From the NCBI GenBank assembly GCA_047967505.1, contig CM106541.1: a stretch of DNA of 64,000 bases; one strand, given 5' to 3'. The notes beneath the pieces are model-generated. The model was not told the origin of the DNA and searched no databases. It worked only from the letters and a program-made list of their open reading frames with translations. This stretch comes from Dipteris shenzhenensis. Its lineage: Eukaryota > Polypodiophyta > Polypodiopsida > Gleicheniales. How positions within the stretch are numbered: the stretch's first letter is position 1; each line of letters opens with the position of its first letter. Shown here piece after piece: positions 63,707-64,000 of this stretch. A program made the position numbers and the translations under genes.

Positions 63707-64000
63707 AGATGGAGAATTGGCCTGTAAACAAGTGCTATGGCTTGTGTTGCATGCTGTTGGTGGTGGCTTTGAGCTCCTTGCATGCAGGAGGAGCAGCAAG
63801 AGAAGAAGCACTCAACATTCTAGCTGCAAAGCAACGATATGGAGTAGTGGCTATGGCAGAGGAAGACGAAGAGGAAGCATCTCCTGCTTTATCTCCTTCT
63901 TCTTCACCTTCTTACACAGAAGCAGCTATGGCGCCTCATCCCCAGACCTTCTTCGAGGTCTCCCTCCCCCTTCACCCCCCTCCCCCTCCCCCTTGCTCCT
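63703..64000 (+). CDS. PNGase A, second copy (5' part only; runs off the window)
   Basis: Open for all 99 codons visible. The protein starts MKMENWPVNKCYGLCCML and agrees with the first gene at nearly every residue. Differences include GGAA for GLAA at the end of the signal sequence and an EEDEEEASPALSPS version of the acidic/Ser spacer. The FFEVSLPLHPPPPPPCS start of the amidase region is reached at the window edge. The two genes lie 39 kb apart and face in opposite directions. Whether this copy is complete cannot be seen. Confidence 0.88.

Noticed and set aside
1-64000. CRISPR arrays, operons, Shine-Dalgarno sites, prokaryotic genes
   Set aside because: Regularly spaced repeats with unique spacers are absent. 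Tandem repeats here are satellites, and the gene content is that of a plant nucleus.

Overview
The window looks like repeat-rich intergenic DNA from a land plant. A homosporous fern such as Adiantum or Ceratopteris is my best guess. The basis is plant-type gene content (a PNGase A amidase gene, PPR-type fragments), plant-type transposons (Helitron Rep-helicase, Copia, Ty3, DUF4283-type LINE), genes with GT-AG introns, no operon organisation, and many very long (GA)n/(GT)n tracts. The species is an inference. Only two genes look intact over what is visible: a single-exon PNGase A gene (22854-24674, minus) and the first ~99 codons of a second copy in opposite orientation (63703 to the right edge). 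Nearly everything else is mobile DNA or its debris.

Layout. 1-2.85 kb: a decayed coding region of unknown kind, perhaps gag-like. 2.85-9.0 kb: AT-rich DNA without recognisable genes. 9.0-10.6 kb: minus-strand Ty3-like gag remnant with primer-binding site and LTR. 11-13 kb: a Helitron-type 5' end and a decayed 2-oxoglutarate oxygenase fragment. 13.1-22.85 kb: probably one Helitron (5' end at 13099, 3' end at 22851) filled with duplications, minisatellites and decayed PPR fragments; its 3' end lies 2 bp beyond the PNGase A stop codon. 22.85-24.9 kb: PNGase A and its short promoter. 24.9-45.3 kb: a ~20.3 kb Helitron. 45.3-48.2 kb: LINE (minus). 48.6-52.6 kb: truncated Copia (minus). 52.6-56.1 kb: tandem-repeat debris. 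56.1-58.8 kb: a second, internally deleted LINE (plus). 58.8-62.2 kb: unassigned DNA, a decayed Helitron 3' end and ~1.6 kb of microsatellite. 62.2-64.0 kb: an inverted copy of the DNA flanking the big Helitron, leading into the second PNGase A gene.

The main discovery is the 20.3 kb Helitron. The inverted copy at 62.3-64.0 kb preserves its empty insertion site, so both ends can be placed to the base: host ...CA at 24892, element from TC (24893, or the better-formed start at 24992) to ...ACTCG at 45321, then host T. It carries a frameshifted Rep-helicase preceded by an N-terminal array of ~83-residue repeats, an unrecognised upstream ORF, and, between the helicase and the 3' end, a small four-exon gene for a predicted 162-residue protein with an RGG-box tail. 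The whole 3' module (helicase tail, RGG gene, 3' hairpin terminus) is repeated about five times in tandem from one fixed breakpoint inside the helicase. The terminal hairpin shows a compensatory base change between copies, which supports selection on its structure. The 5' junction is also iterated three times together with host flank. I do not recognise the RGG gene or the iterated-end architecture.
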